Positions 17,606 to 26,780 of a DNA stretch of 57,347 nucleotides are shown piece after piece. The notes under the pieces are model-generated. The model ran no database searches and was not told the origin of the DNA. It saw only the letters and a program-made list of their open reading frames with translations. How positions within the stretch are numbered: the first letter of the stretch is position 1; each line of letters starts with the position of its first letter. The stretch comes from Pseudomonadota bacterium (lineage in GTDB: Bacteria; Myxococcota_A; UBA9042; GCA-2863065), in contig SXOO01000014.1 in the NCBI GenBank assembly GCA_005776725.1, positions 1-57,347 of the forward strand, read 5' to 3'. A program made the translations under genes and the position numbers.

Positions 17606-19993
17606 TCAGTCGACCCCCAGAATCGTGCCCTGATTCGCCGCAAACGTGAGGCCGATCGAGGCCGCGTCTTTCTGACCGTCGCCATTGGTGTCGATGTCGT
17701 TCTGGATGAGGATCTCGATGAAGCCCTTGAGGGAGTTCTTGTCGAGCCCCGGCGGGAGCCCGCTCTCGTCTACGGCGTCGATGGCCGCAAGGAAGGTCTC
17801 CTTGGCCACGGCGCCCCCGAGGATCCCGCTCATGGCCGTGACCTTCCCAGCCGCGATGGTGACCGTGGCGTTGATCTGCGCGTTCCCGAGCACCAGATCT
17901 AGCGAGACCCCCTGGATCCCCGGGACCTCGAACGGGAAGGTGGAGCCCGGTCCCCCGGCGGTGAGCTTGTTTCCGACGATCTTCGCGTTCTTGAAGCTCA
18001 CGAGGGCCAAGCAGGTCTTCGGGTCCAGCGCGGACGCTTCCACTGAGTAGCCGCAGGTCTGGGTCTGCGGGTTGCACCCATCGTCGGGCCCCTTCGCCGG
18101 CAGGAAGTTGATCGTGAACACCTCGCCGTTGGTCTTGAGCCCCACGAACTCGTAGAGCAGGGCCAGGTCCCCGCTGGCGAAGGCCTTCTCGATCTCGGGG
18201 TTGGCGAGGCCCGACAGGATCGAGAGCTGATTGTCGATCCCCGCCGAGCAGCCGTCGGGCGCGCAGGTCGCGGCGTTCTTGTCGATGTCCAGGCCCTGCC
18301 CTGGCACACCCCCGGTGCCGATATAGAGCGAGGTGACGTGAGAGATCACGTCGGTGAACGTGGGCTCGCACCCGCACTTCGACGTGTCGGCGCTGCACTT
18401 GCCCGCCTTGCAGACATCGCCCGTGCTGCACGCCTTGCCGTCGTCGCACGCGCCGGCAATGGGCTGGTAGGAGCACCCGCTGAGCGGGTTGCAGCTGTCG
18501 TTGGTGCAAGTGTTCGCGTCGTCGCAGTTGGTCGGCTTGCCCACGCACCCCTGCGGCGTACAGAACGTGTCGCTGGTGCACGCGTTGCCGTCGTTACAGG
18601 CCCCCGTGACCTGCGTGTACTTGCAGCCCGAGAGCGGATCGCAGCTGTCCTGGGTGCACACCTTGCCGTCGGCGCAGGAGAGCGCCGAGCCCGCGCAGGT
18701 GCCGCCCACACACTTGTCGTTTTGGGTGCAGGCGTTGCCGTCCGAGCAGCTTCCCGGCGTGGCGTCGTACACGCAGCCACCCAGCTCCTGCACACACGAA
18801 TCTGAAGTGCAGATGTTCTTGTCGTCGCAGTCGAGGGTGGGCCCGCTGCACACCAGGCTGGCGCACTCGTCTGGCCCGGTACACGCGTCGCCGTCGTTGC
18901 ACGCCGCCGTGTTGGCCACGTGCGAGCAGGTGCCCTGCTCCTCGTTACACAGATCCGTGGTGCAGACGTCCTTGTCGGCACACACGCTGAGGCCGTTCGA
19001 GCAGCAGACGCTCTCCACGAACTCCGGGACGCACCCGACATACGCGTCGCAGGTGTCGATCGTGCACGGGTTGCCGTCGTCGCAGTTGAGGAGCCCACCG
19101 CTCTGGCAGACGCCCTCCACGCAGGTGTCACCCGCGGTGCACGCCGTGCCGTCTTCGCACGGCCCCTGCTGCATGACGTAAACGCAGCCAGCCGGAGAGC
19201 ACAGGTCCTTGGTGCACGGCTTACCGTCGTCGCAATAGAGCGGGATGAGGCCCTGCGTGCACTCGCCGAACTCGCAGGTGTCGCCCTGGGTGCACGCGTT
19301 GCCGTCGTCGCAGGGATCCGCGTTGGGCTTCCCGACACAGCCCTTGGTCGGATCGCAGTGGTCGTCCGTGCAGGGGTTCTGGTCATCGCAGGCCTTGAGC
19401 CCCGCCTGGCACTGTCCGCCCGCGCAGGTGGACTTGGTGAGGCACTGGTCGATGTCGCCGCATGGCGCGCCGTCGGCCGCGAGCACCCACTCCGTGGCGC
19501 TCTCGGCGGGGCTGCAGACCACGCACTCGTTGAGCGCGTGATGCTCGCCCGGCGCGTAGCAGATGTTGGCGATGAGGCAGGCGCCGTCGGCGATGGTGTA
19601 TTCGCAGTCGCCGTCGCCGGTGCACTCGTCGTCGGTGCACGCGCGCTCGTCGTCGCAGGTGTAGGCGAGGCCGCGGCAGTAGCCGTCGTCGCCGCACGCG
19701 TCCTCGGTGGTGCAGGCGTTGCCGTCGTCACACGGCAGGCCCACCGTGCACACGGGCGGCGTCCAGACGTCCTCGCTCGCCGTGTCTGTCCAAGTGTCTT
19801 CCTGAGCATCGGGACTGACCTCAGGTGACGCGTCGACCGCCCCGCCGGGCACGTCCGAGTCTCCCGACGGCACATCGGCGCCGGTGTCGGCCGCGCCCGT
19901 GACGTCTGTGGAGCCGTTGCCGCCGGGGGCCTCGCTCGTGGTCTCGCCACAGGCGAGGATGCCAGCTACCAAGAGAAGACGAGCCCGAATCAT
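17606..19993 (-). CDS. Cys-rich slime-mold-repeat lipoprotein with conserved C-terminal domain
   Basis: A 795-residue exported protein. MIRARLLLVAGILAC gives a lipobox with Cys15, then an acidic linker to about 80. Residues 85-540 hold about 16-17 Cys-rich repeats of 22-24 residues, alternating between CxDGNACTxGDxCxxGxC and CDDxNPCTDDxCxPxxGC types. This matches the Dictyostelium CTDC-type repeat found in some secreted bacterial proteins. The C-terminal 250 residues form a separate domain with low Cys content and an Asp-rich loop (DIDTNGDGQKDAAS) that may bind Ca2+; its family was not recognised. The ATG overlaps the previous stop as ATGA, and the next gene starts one base after its own stop. 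Confidence 0.85.
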   Translation of the reverse strand: MIRARLLLVAGILACGETTSEAPGGNGSTDVTGAADTGADVPSGDSDVPGGAVDASPEVSPDAQEDTWTDTASEDVWTPPVCTVGLPCDDGNACTTEDACGDDGYCRGLAYTCDDERACTDDECTGDGDCEYTIADGACLIANICYAPGEHHALNECVVCSPAESATEWVLAADGAPCGDIDQCLTKSTCAGGQCQAGLKACDDQNPCTDDHCDPTKGCVGKPNADPCDDGNACTQGDTCEFGECTQGLIPLYCDDGKPCTKDLCSPAGCVYVMQQGPCEDGTACTAGDTCVEGVCQSGGLLNCDDGNPCTIDTCDAYVGCVPEFVESVCCSNGLSVCADKDVCTTDLCNEEQGTCSHVANTAACNDGDACTGPDECASLVCSGPTLDCDDKNICTSDSCVQELGGCVYDATPGSCSDGNACTQNDKCVGGTCAGSALSCADGKVCTQDSCDPLSGCKYTQVTGACNDGNACTSDTFCTPQGCVGKPTNCDDANTCTNDSCNPLSGCSYQPIAGACDDGKACSTGDVCKAGKCSADTSKCGCEPTFTDVISHVTSLYIGTGGVPGQGLDIDKNAATCAPDGCSAGIDNQLSILSGLANPEIEKAFASGDLALLYEFVGLKTNGEVFTINFLPAKGPDDGCNPQTQTCGYSVEASALDPKTCLALVSFKNAKIVGNKLTAGGPGSTFPFEVPGIQGVSLDLVLGNAQINATVTIAAGKVTAMSGILGGAVAKETFLAAIDAVDESGLPPGLDKNSLKGFIEILIQNDIDTNGDGQKDAASIGLTFAANQGTILGVD

Positions 19994-22900
19994 GGCGTGC
20001 TCGCGTTGCCAGCCATGACCGTCCGCCCGCCCAGCCGGTAGACCTTGGTGAGGTCCAGCTTCAGCACGGTGCCCGCCGGGATCGAGTCAGAGAACCCGTC
20101 GAGCGGGATCTCCGGGATGGGGATCCCCGAGAGGGCGGTGGACCCCAGCTGGGTCAGGAGGTCTGGGCCGAGGACCTGGCCGATCAGCTCTTCCACGGCG
20201 CCTTGGGCGCCCTCGAAGCCCGCGCTCACGTTCTCGACCTCCACCTCGAAGAGGCCCACCTCCTTGAGCGCGATGCCCACGGTCTTGGTGGTGGGGCCGT
20301 CTACGACCTCCATCTCGGCCTCGATGACGGCGCTCGCGTACGCCGTGATCGACAGCTCCTGCCCGAAGAGCTCGAGCGACGCTTGCACCTTCATGTCGCC
20401 GATCCCGATGAGCAGCTTCTCGTCGTAGTTGCACGAGCTCAGGATCGGCGGCAGCAGGAACGAGAGCCCGATGTCGCCCATCTTCACCCCGTACTGGGAG
20501 AGGTCCACGTCCGGCAGGGCGGACTTGGGCAGGGGGATCTGGAACGCCCCGGCATACCAGGCCGCGTGGAGCATCTGGTTGATGAGGTCGTCCTTGAGCG
20601 CGATCTCGAGCTCCGACTGCATGAGGTAGTCGAAGAAGTCGGGCTCGCCGAACTTCCCGCACTTGTCGCGGGCAAGGGAGCCGAGCGTGGCGTAGGGAGG
20701 CGGCTGGCCCCCCACGGACGTGATCTGCGAGCCAAGCTCGAAGAACCCGCCGAACTGGTCGAAGTCGGCGGCGCTGAGGCTGGTCGAGAGCAGCAGCTTG
20801 GCCGGCGGGGCGTCGCCGATGAGCGCCGGCAGCTCGAACTCCTGCGAGATCGCGATCGCCGAGAGGGCCTCACCGAGGTCGAGCGGGAGCTGGTCGAACT
20901 GACCGAGCACCTGGGCCTCGATCTGCTCGGCGATCGTCCCCTCGAAGAGATCGATGATCCAACCGAACAGGAACCCGAGGATCCCGTCGATCTCCACGTC
21001 GAGCCCCTCGATCTCGATCTCGGGGTTGGCGATGTCGAACTCGACGTTGCCGGCAGCCCCGGTGGACGCGGCCAGATCGAGGGTGACGCGCACGGCGTTG
21101 GCGGACACGCTCCCGGAGATGCTGGGACAGAGGAAGCCGCTGGCGTCCACGTCGAGCCCCACGTAGAGGTTCGGATACCGCACCGTGACCTCCAGCGCCT
21201 GGTTGATCGGCTTCAGGTCGACCTGCGGGTTGCCTATGTAAACCGGCTGGGCCCTGACAGTGAACGAGCAGTGCAGCGCGCTCGTCTTCGTGAGCGGGTT
21301 GGGGATCAGCGCGGCCAGGTCGAAGCCCTCGAGGATCAGGGTCATCACGGTGGCGATGTCGTCCACGTCGCTGGTGTTGTCGTCGTCCCAGACCAGCTTC
21401 GAGAGCCAGAGCCCCACGCCGGACGGCAGCGTGATGCCGGGCGGGACGTACTTGGTAGACCACGAGAAGGCGCGGACGGCGCGGTCCTGCCCGCCGAGCG
21501 CCGTGGTGGCGATCGCCGAGATCGTGTTCATGCCCACCAGGGGCGGCATGGTGTACGTGAAGGAGCCGTTGACCGGGTGCGTGGGCACCGAGATCCCGTT
21601 GATGAAGAACTCGGTGAGCGAGCTCTGATCCTTGACCTTGACCCAGCCGATCACGTTCACCGGGCCGGGCCCATAGATCATGGCGCCGCGCGGCGGGTAC
21701 GAGATGAATATGTCCGGTTTGCACTCGTACGAATTAATCGGGATGTGCTGACAGCCCCCGTTGGCGAGGCAGATCTCCTTGGTGCAGAGGTTTCCGTCGT
21801 CGCACTGCGAGGACACGCCCACGCAGAGCCCGCCCTGACACTGGTCGCCGATGGTGCAAGGCTCGTTGTCGCTGCAGACGGCGACGTTGGGCGTGTTGAT
21901 GCAGCCCTTGTCCACGGCGCAGGCGTCGTCGGTGCAGGGGTTTCCGTCGTTGCAGGCAGAGCCCTCCGAGCCGGGGATACACTGTCCGTTGAGGCAGGCG
22001 TCGCCGGTGGTGCACGCGTTGCCGTCCTGGCACGTCGCCTGGTTCGGGACCGTGACGCAGCCCTTGCCGGGCTGGCAGAAGGTGTCGGTGCAGAGGTTGT
22101 TGTCCGAGCAGCTGAGCGTGCCCACGCCCGCCTCGCAGCTGCTGTCTTTGCACTTGTCGCCCACGGTGCAGGGATCGTTGTCCGTGCACGCGATGAGGTT
22201 GGCGACGAACTCACATTGGCCGATCGGACCGCACTTGTCGTCGGTGCAGGGGTTGTTGTCGTTGCACACCACCTTCTGGCCACCGGACTTGCACGCCTTG
22301 GCCTCGCAGAAGTCCCCGAGCGTGCAGGGGTTGCCGTCGGTGCACTTCACGCCGTTCAGCGCGACGAACTTGCAGGTGCCCGTGGAGAGGTCGCAGCTGT
22401 CTGCCGTGCAGGGGTTGCCGTCCGTGCAGAGCGTCTCGATGGGCCCCACCTGGCAGGTGCCGAGGGAGCACGCGTCGCCCTCGGAGCAGGGGTTGCCGTC
22501 GTTGCACGGCGCGGTGTTGAACTTGGTGAGGCAGCCGATCACGGGGTGACAGATGTCGTCGGTGCACGGGTTGTTGTCGCCGCAGCCGAGCGGGATCCCG
22601 GGCTCGCACACCCCCTTGTTGCACTGGTCGTTCACGGTGCAGGTGCTGCCGTCGTCGCACGAACCGTCGAGGTTCTCGTGCATACACCCGATGCCCTGGA
22701 AGCAGCCGTCCGCGGTACAGCTGTTGCCGTCTTCGCAGGTGACGTAGGTGGTACCCGAGAGGCATGAGCCGTTCTTGCAGGTATCGCCCACGGTGCAGAG
22801 ATCGCCGTCGTCGCAGTAGCGCTTGTTGAAGGTGGGGGTGCAGCCGCCCCCGAGCGCGCAGCCGTCGTCCGTGCAGATGTTGCCGTCGTCGCAGTCCTGG

Positions 22901-23517
22901 AGGTCCACGGGGACGCAGGCGCCGCCGAAGCACACGTCGACCGAAGAGCAGAAGTCCCCGTCGTCGCAGGGCTGGGTGTCGTCCGGAGTCCACTCGGTCT
23001 GCGAGACCGGCACCACGCACGCCTGGCACCCCGCGGGCGAGACGTCTCGGTCGCGCCAACACATGCCCGCGATCAAGCAGCGATCCCCCTGAATGGGGAA
23101 CGTACAACCGCCGGCTCCGTCGCAGACGTCGTGGGTACAGCCGAGGCCGTCCGAGCAGCTGAACGCCTCGCCCCGACAGCCGTCGGGGTGGCAGAGATCG
23201 GCCTTCGTGCACGGATCGCCGTCGTCGCAGGCGTCTCCCGAGGACTTGCCGGCGCACGGGTCGACCGGCGGGGGCACGTCGGGCACAGGTGAGCCCGCGT
23301 CCTCAGCGGCGTCGGGCGTGGGCGGGGCATCCGCGTCAGACGGCGCGGCGTCGGCGCCGGTGCCAGGCGTGGGTCCGAGGTCGGCAGCGCCGAGGTCTGC
23401 AGCGCCGATATCTCCAGCGCCACCGCCGACGTCAGCGGCCCCCTGGGTGCCGCCGTCGTCCTCCGCGCCACACGCCACGACCAGGAGCGCAAAGGTGAGC
23501 CGCAGAAGGGGTCGCAT
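19990..23517 (-). CDS. Cys-rich repeat lipoprotein with possible TULIP-like lipid-binding C-terminal half
   Basis: A 1175-residue exported protein from ATG 23517 with a lipobox (ALLVVAC, Cys16). Residues about 85-595 carry roughly 19 CTDC-type repeats, again as alternating pairs of about 45 residues. Residues 600-690 look Ig-like. The remaining 480 residues are low in Cys and alternate amphipathic strands with helices (WIIDLFEGTIAEQIEAQVLG; LINQMLHAAWYAGAF; GAVEELIGQVLGPDLLTQLG), ending in LKLDLTKVYRLGGRTVMAG. That order recalls BPI/TULIP lipid-transfer barrels, a weak pattern match only. Its ATG shares one base with the stop of the gene before it, and its own stop overlaps the next start as ATGA. 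Confidence 0.82.
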   Translation of the reverse strand: MRPLLRLTFALLVVACGAEDDGGTQGAADVGGGAGDIGAADLGAADLGPTPGTGADAAPSDADAPPTPDAAEDAGSPVPDVPPPVDPCAGKSSGDACDDGDPCTKADLCHPDGCRGEAFSCSDGLGCTHDVCDGAGGCTFPIQGDRCLIAGMCWRDRDVSPAGCQACVVPVSQTEWTPDDTQPCDDGDFCSSVDVCFGGACVPVDLQDCDDGNICTDDGCALGGGCTPTFNKRYCDDGDLCTVGDTCKNGSCLSGTTYVTCEDGNSCTADGCFQGIGCMHENLDGSCDDGSTCTVNDQCNKGVCEPGIPLGCGDNNPCTDDICHPVIGCLTKFNTAPCNDGNPCSEGDACSLGTCQVGPIETLCTDGNPCTADSCDLSTGTCKFVALNGVKCTDGNPCTLGDFCEAKACKSGGQKVVCNDNNPCTDDKCGPIGQCEFVANLIACTDNDPCTVGDKCKDSSCEAGVGTLSCSDNNLCTDTFCQPGKGCVTVPNQATCQDGNACTTGDACLNGQCIPGSEGSACNDGNPCTDDACAVDKGCINTPNVAVCSDNEPCTIGDQCQGGLCVGVSSQCDDGNLCTKEICLANGGCQHIPINSYECKPDIFISYPPRGAMIYGPGPVNVIGWVKVKDQSSLTEFFINGISVPTHPVNGSFTYTMPPLVGMNTISAIATTALGGQDRAVRAFSWSTKYVPPGITLPSGVGLWLSKLVWDDDNTSDVDDIATVMTLILEGFDLAALIPNPLTKTSALHCSFTVRAQPVYIGNPQVDLKPINQALEVTVRYPNLYVGLDVDASGFLCPSISGSVSANAVRVTLDLAASTGAAGNVEFDIANPEIEIEGLDVEIDGILGFLFGWIIDLFEGTIAEQIEAQVLGQFDQLPLDLGEALSAIAISQEFELPALIGDAPPAKLLLSTSLSAADFDQFGGFFELGSQITSVGGQPPPYATLGSLARDKCGKFGEPDFFDYLMQSELEIALKDDLINQMLHAAWYAGAFQIPLPKSALPDVDLSQYGVKMGDIGLSFLLPPILSSCNYDEKLLIGIGDMKVQASLELFGQELSITAYASAVIEAEMEVVDGPTTKTVGIALKEVGLFEVEVENVSAGFEGAQGAVEELIGQVLGPDLLTQLGSTALSGIPIPEIPLDGFSDSIPAGTVLKLDLTKVYRLGGRTVMAGNASTP

Positions 23518-26500
23518 CAGTGACACTCCTGCTGGATGCTCTGTGTCTTGTCGTCGCACGAGAAGAAGCCGGAGTCACAGCCCGAGAGGAAGGTGCCGGA
23601 CTGCCCGCACCCCGGGACGCCGCCCTTGAACCCGATTTGGGTGGCCGAGCAGAAGCCGAGGATCGTGGAGCAGTTGCCCCCCGGGAGCGTGTGGCGACGG
23701 TCCTCCGCCCCGTTACAGTCGTAGTCGAAGCTCCCATCGCCGCGGTGCGAGACGTACCAGCCGCCGTTGCCCGGGTATGCGAACTTGTTGCCGTCGTAGC
23801 AGTCGTCGTTGTTCTGGATCTTGTAGCTCGCGGTGGTAGCGCAGAGGCACTTCGACGTGACCTTGGCGCCGTAACCGTCGCCGTCGGCGTCCGGGTAGTA
23901 GTTCTTACAGTTCTTGGCGCCCTCTTCGTTGATCTTGCCGTCGCAGTTCTCGTCGCCGCCGGTGCACAGCTCGGAGTGGCCGGGGCTCACGTTCTGGTCG
24001 TTGTCGTTGCAGTCGAAGGCGCCCTTGAACGTGGCCCGGTAGTTACCCGACGGCTTGCAGAGGCACTTCTTGTCGTTGACCCCGTAGGTGTCGTTGTCCT
24101 TGTCCAGGTAGAGGTTGGTGCAGCCACCAGAGTCCTCGTGGTCGGTCTGGAAGTCGCAGTTGTTGTCGATGCCGTCGCAGATCTCGGCCGCGCCGAGGTT
24201 CACGAGGCTGTTTTGGTCGTTGCAGTCGCCCGACACCGTCGCCAGGTATTGCCCCTGGCCCGGCGGGCAGAGGCACTGGCTGTCTGTGGCCACCCCGGAG
24301 CCGTCCTTGTCGGCGTCGAGGAAGTAGGTCTTGCAGCCCTGAGCTCCCACCTGGTCCACGCCAAGGACGCAGTCGTTGTCGAGCCCGTCACAGATCTCTT
24401 GGGCACCGTGCTTGATGGCCGGGTTCGTAGGCGCGCAGTCCGAGGGATCCGGATCGAGGTCGTTGTCGTCGTCCTGGTCGCAGGCGTCACCCAGTGAGTC
24501 GAAGTCGGTGTCGAGCTGGTTGTTGTTGGCGTCCAGCGGGCAGTTGTCGTCGCCGTCCGGCACCTTGTCGTTGTCGTCGTCGCTGTCGCAAGGATCGCCC
24601 TTGCCGTCACCGTCCTGGTCGTCCTGCTCAGGGTTCGCGAGGCCGGGACAGTTGTCTTTGTCGTCTTGGATGAGATCCCCGTCGTCGTCGCCGTCGCAGG
24701 CGTTGCCAGCGCCGTCGCCGTCGGCGTCCTCCTGGAGCGCGTTGGAGGCCTTCGGGCAGTTGTCGATGGCGTTGAGCACCGCGTCGCCGTCGATGTCCGG
24801 ATCGCATTGGTCGCCGTAGCTGTCGAGGTCCAGGTCTTCCTGGAGCGGGTTGGCGAGTCCGACGCAGTTGTCACCCGGGTCCGGGACGCCGTCGCCGTCA
24901 TCGTCGAGGTCACAAGCGTCGCCCACCTGGTCGCCGTCACCGTCCTCTTGCAGCGGGTTCGGCTCGTTCGGGCAGTTGTCCTTGTCGTCGACGATCCCAT
25001 CGCCGTCGCCGTCACCGTCGCACGCGTCGCCCTGCCCGTCGCTGTCGCCGTCCGTCTGGGTGGCGTTCTTCACTTTCGGGCAGTTGTCCTTGGCGTCGAG
25101 GATGTCGTCGTTGTCGTCGTCGGGATCGCAAGCGTCGCCCTCGGCGTCTTGCTCAGCGGCGTCGGTGTTGATCTGGTTCGGGTTGTAGGCGCCCGGGCAA
25201 TTGTCGGCGAGGTCGGGCTTCCCGTCGTTGTCGTCGTCGTCGTCGCAGGAGTCGCCGAGGGGATCGCCGTCCACGTTTGACTGGTTCGGGTTCTTCACGA
25301 GCGGACAGTTGTCGACCGGGTTGTATTTGCCGTCGCCGTCCTTGTCGGTGTCGCAGTGGTCGCCCGTGCCGTCGTCGTCGAGGTCGTACTGATCCGGGTT
25401 GGGGAACAAGGCGCAGTTGTCCACCGAGTCCACGATCTGGTCGTCGTCGTCGTCGCCGTCGCAAGAGTCGCCGGCGAGGTCCTCGTCGAAGTTGGCCTGG
25501 TCGGGGTTGTGAGCCGCCTCGCAGTTGTCGATCTCGTTCAGGACGAGGTCACCGTCGATGTCGGTGTCACAGGCGTCACCGAGCGTGTCGTCGTCCTGGT
25601 CGAGCTGTGATGGGTTCTTCGCCACCTGACAGTTGTCGAGGGTGTCGGGGATGGTGTCGTTGTCGTCGTCCTCGTCGCACGCGTTGCCGAGCTTGTCTTC
25701 GTCCGTGTTGAGCTGATCCGGGTCGAAGGTGGTGGGGCAGTCGTCCGACAGATCCGGCCAGCCATCGTCGTCGTCGTCGGCGTCGACGCAGTCGCGCGTG
25801 CCGTCCTGGTCGCTGTCGAGGAAGCCGTCGTCGGTCTCGCCGTCGCAGTCGTTGTCGATGTTGTCGCAGCTCTCGGGATCAGCCTCGACGCCAGAGCAAG
25901 TGGGCACACCGCCGTTGCAGAAGGTCTCGCCCTTGCAGGTCCCGAAGGCGTTCTTGAGGTCACACGTCGTGCCGGTGAGCTCCTCGTCCGTGAGCCCGTC
26001 GCAGTCGTCGTCCGCGCCGTTGCAGACCTCGCCGACCGCCTCGTCCGCGTTGCAGTTGGTGAGCCCCGTGAGGGTGCAGTGACGCTCACCCGAGCACTTT
26101 CCGAGCGCGTTGACGGTGAGGCACGTGGTGGTGGCGCCCTCCGAGATTGCGAGCTGGCTGCACTCGCACTGGCCCGAGACGGGCACACACTGTAGCGCCG
26201 TCTCGCCGTCGCCTCCGGCGAGCTCAACATCGACGCACTGGTAGCCGTCTGGGCAGTCGGTGGGCCCGGCGCAGGCGATGCCGCAGAACGACCCCTCGAC
26301 CTTGCCGTAGCTGACGCAGCGGTCGCTGAAGGCACCTTCGATGGCCACACACTCGGAGTGCTCAGTACAGGGGCGGCACAGGTTCAGGGCGCGCTGCACA
26401 CAGATGTACTGGGCGTCGGCGCCGCCGACCCCGACGAAGCGGCACTCCCAGCCCGCGGGACACTCGTCGATGCAGAAGGTGGTGCACACGAGGCCGGCCG

Positions 26501-26780
26501 CGGACGGGACGCAGAACCCCGAGGGGCAGTCGTCGCCCACAGTGCACGGCTTGCCGAACTCGTCGGGGTTCGGAACGTCCTCGTCGCTGGTGTCCTCGTC
26601 CGTGTCGGCGCCCGACAGCGGGGTGCTATCGGGGAGCTTCGCGGTGTCGGGTACGACGGCGGTGTCTTTGCCGGCCTTCACGTCTTTGTCGTTGGGGGTG
26701 AATCCGACAGGGTTGCTGGCTTCGGTACACGACGCGAGGAGCGCGGCGGCGACCAGCAGGACGCAGTGCACGAGTCTCAT
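23517..26780 (-). CDS. Thrombospondin type 3 / MopE-like repeat lipoprotein
   Basis: A 1087-residue exported protein from ATG 26780. The frame is open further upstream, but MRLVHCVLLVAAALLASC is a clear lipoprotein signal (Cys18). Residues about 75-290 are Cys-rich and homologous to the N-terminus of the giant protein at 45774-55556. Two MopE-type motifs follow (EVCNGADDDCDGLTDEE and a second with CDNIDNDCDG). Residues about 310-790 contain 12 thrombospondin type 3 Ca-binding repeats of about 36 residues (DNCPxxxNPxQxDxDxDxxGDxCD). More MopE-type motifs follow, then a Cys-rich tail of about 90. It should be a rigid, calcium-stabilised surface rod. It is the first gene of the operon ending at 11523. 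Confidence 0.88.
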   Translation of the reverse strand: MRLVHCVLLVAAALLASCTEASNPVGFTPNDKDVKAGKDTAVVPDTAKLPDSTPLSGADTDEDTSDEDVPNPDEFGKPCTVGDDCPSGFCVPSAAGLVCTTFCIDECPAGWECRFVGVGGADAQYICVQRALNLCRPCTEHSECVAIEGAFSDRCVSYGKVEGSFCGIACAGPTDCPDGYQCVDVELAGGDGETALQCVPVSGQCECSQLAISEGATTTCLTVNALGKCSGERHCTLTGLTNCNADEAVGEVCNGADDDCDGLTDEELTGTTCDLKNAFGTCKGETFCNGGVPTCSGVEADPESCDNIDNDCDGETDDGFLDSDQDGTRDCVDADDDDDGWPDLSDDCPTTFDPDQLNTDEDKLGNACDEDDDNDTIPDTLDNCQVAKNPSQLDQDDDTLGDACDTDIDGDLVLNEIDNCEAAHNPDQANFDEDLAGDSCDGDDDDDQIVDSVDNCALFPNPDQYDLDDDGTGDHCDTDKDGDGKYNPVDNCPLVKNPNQSNVDGDPLGDSCDDDDDNDGKPDLADNCPGAYNPNQINTDAAEQDAEGDACDPDDDNDDILDAKDNCPKVKNATQTDGDSDGQGDACDGDGDGDGIVDDKDNCPNEPNPLQEDGDGDQVGDACDLDDDGDGVPDPGDNCVGLANPLQEDLDLDSYGDQCDPDIDGDAVLNAIDNCPKASNALQEDADGDGAGNACDGDDDGDLIQDDKDNCPGLANPEQDDQDGDGKGDPCDSDDDNDKVPDGDDNCPLDANNNQLDTDFDSLGDACDQDDDNDLDPDPSDCAPTNPAIKHGAQEICDGLDNDCVLGVDQVGAQGCKTYFLDADKDGSGVATDSQCLCPPGQGQYLATVSGDCNDQNSLVNLGAAEICDGIDNNCDFQTDHEDSGGCTNLYLDKDNDTYGVNDKKCLCKPSGNYRATFKGAFDCNDNDQNVSPGHSELCTGGDENCDGKINEEGAKNCKNYYPDADGDGYGAKVTSKCLCATTASYKIQNNDDCYDGNKFAYPGNGGWYVSHRGDGSFDYDCNGAEDRRHTLPGGNCSTILGFCSATQIGFKGGVPGCGQSGTFLSGCDSGFFSCDDKTQSIQQECH
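24430..25830 (-). repeat. Twelve thrombospondin type 3 repeats with GAC-rich coding DNA
   Basis: Twelve units of about 36 codons, each with an Asp-rich Ca loop and an NC or DC cysteine. On the plus strand the loops appear as runs of GTC triplets, for example near 25435-25460. Such runs can gain or lose triplets without changing frame. Confidence 0.8.

Noticed and set aside
20203..22767. 854-codon open frame on the plus strand across the Cys-rich lipoprotein gene
   Set aside because: Its Val/Ala/Arg/Asp-rich text is the antisense shadow of regular CxDGN repeats in high-GC DNA. The minus-strand gene has a lipoprotein signal and clear repeats.
23517..26780. CRISPR-like or satellite pattern from GTCGTC runs
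   Set aside because: The repeats follow a 36-codon protein period with coding constraint; there are no constant repeats separated by unique spacers.
23517..26780. MopE copper-binding protein of methanotroph type
   Set aside because: The CDGxDNDCDG motif is shared, but the tryptophan-derived kynurenine copper site cannot be inferred, and TSP3 repeats dominate. Only a MopE-like motif is claimed.
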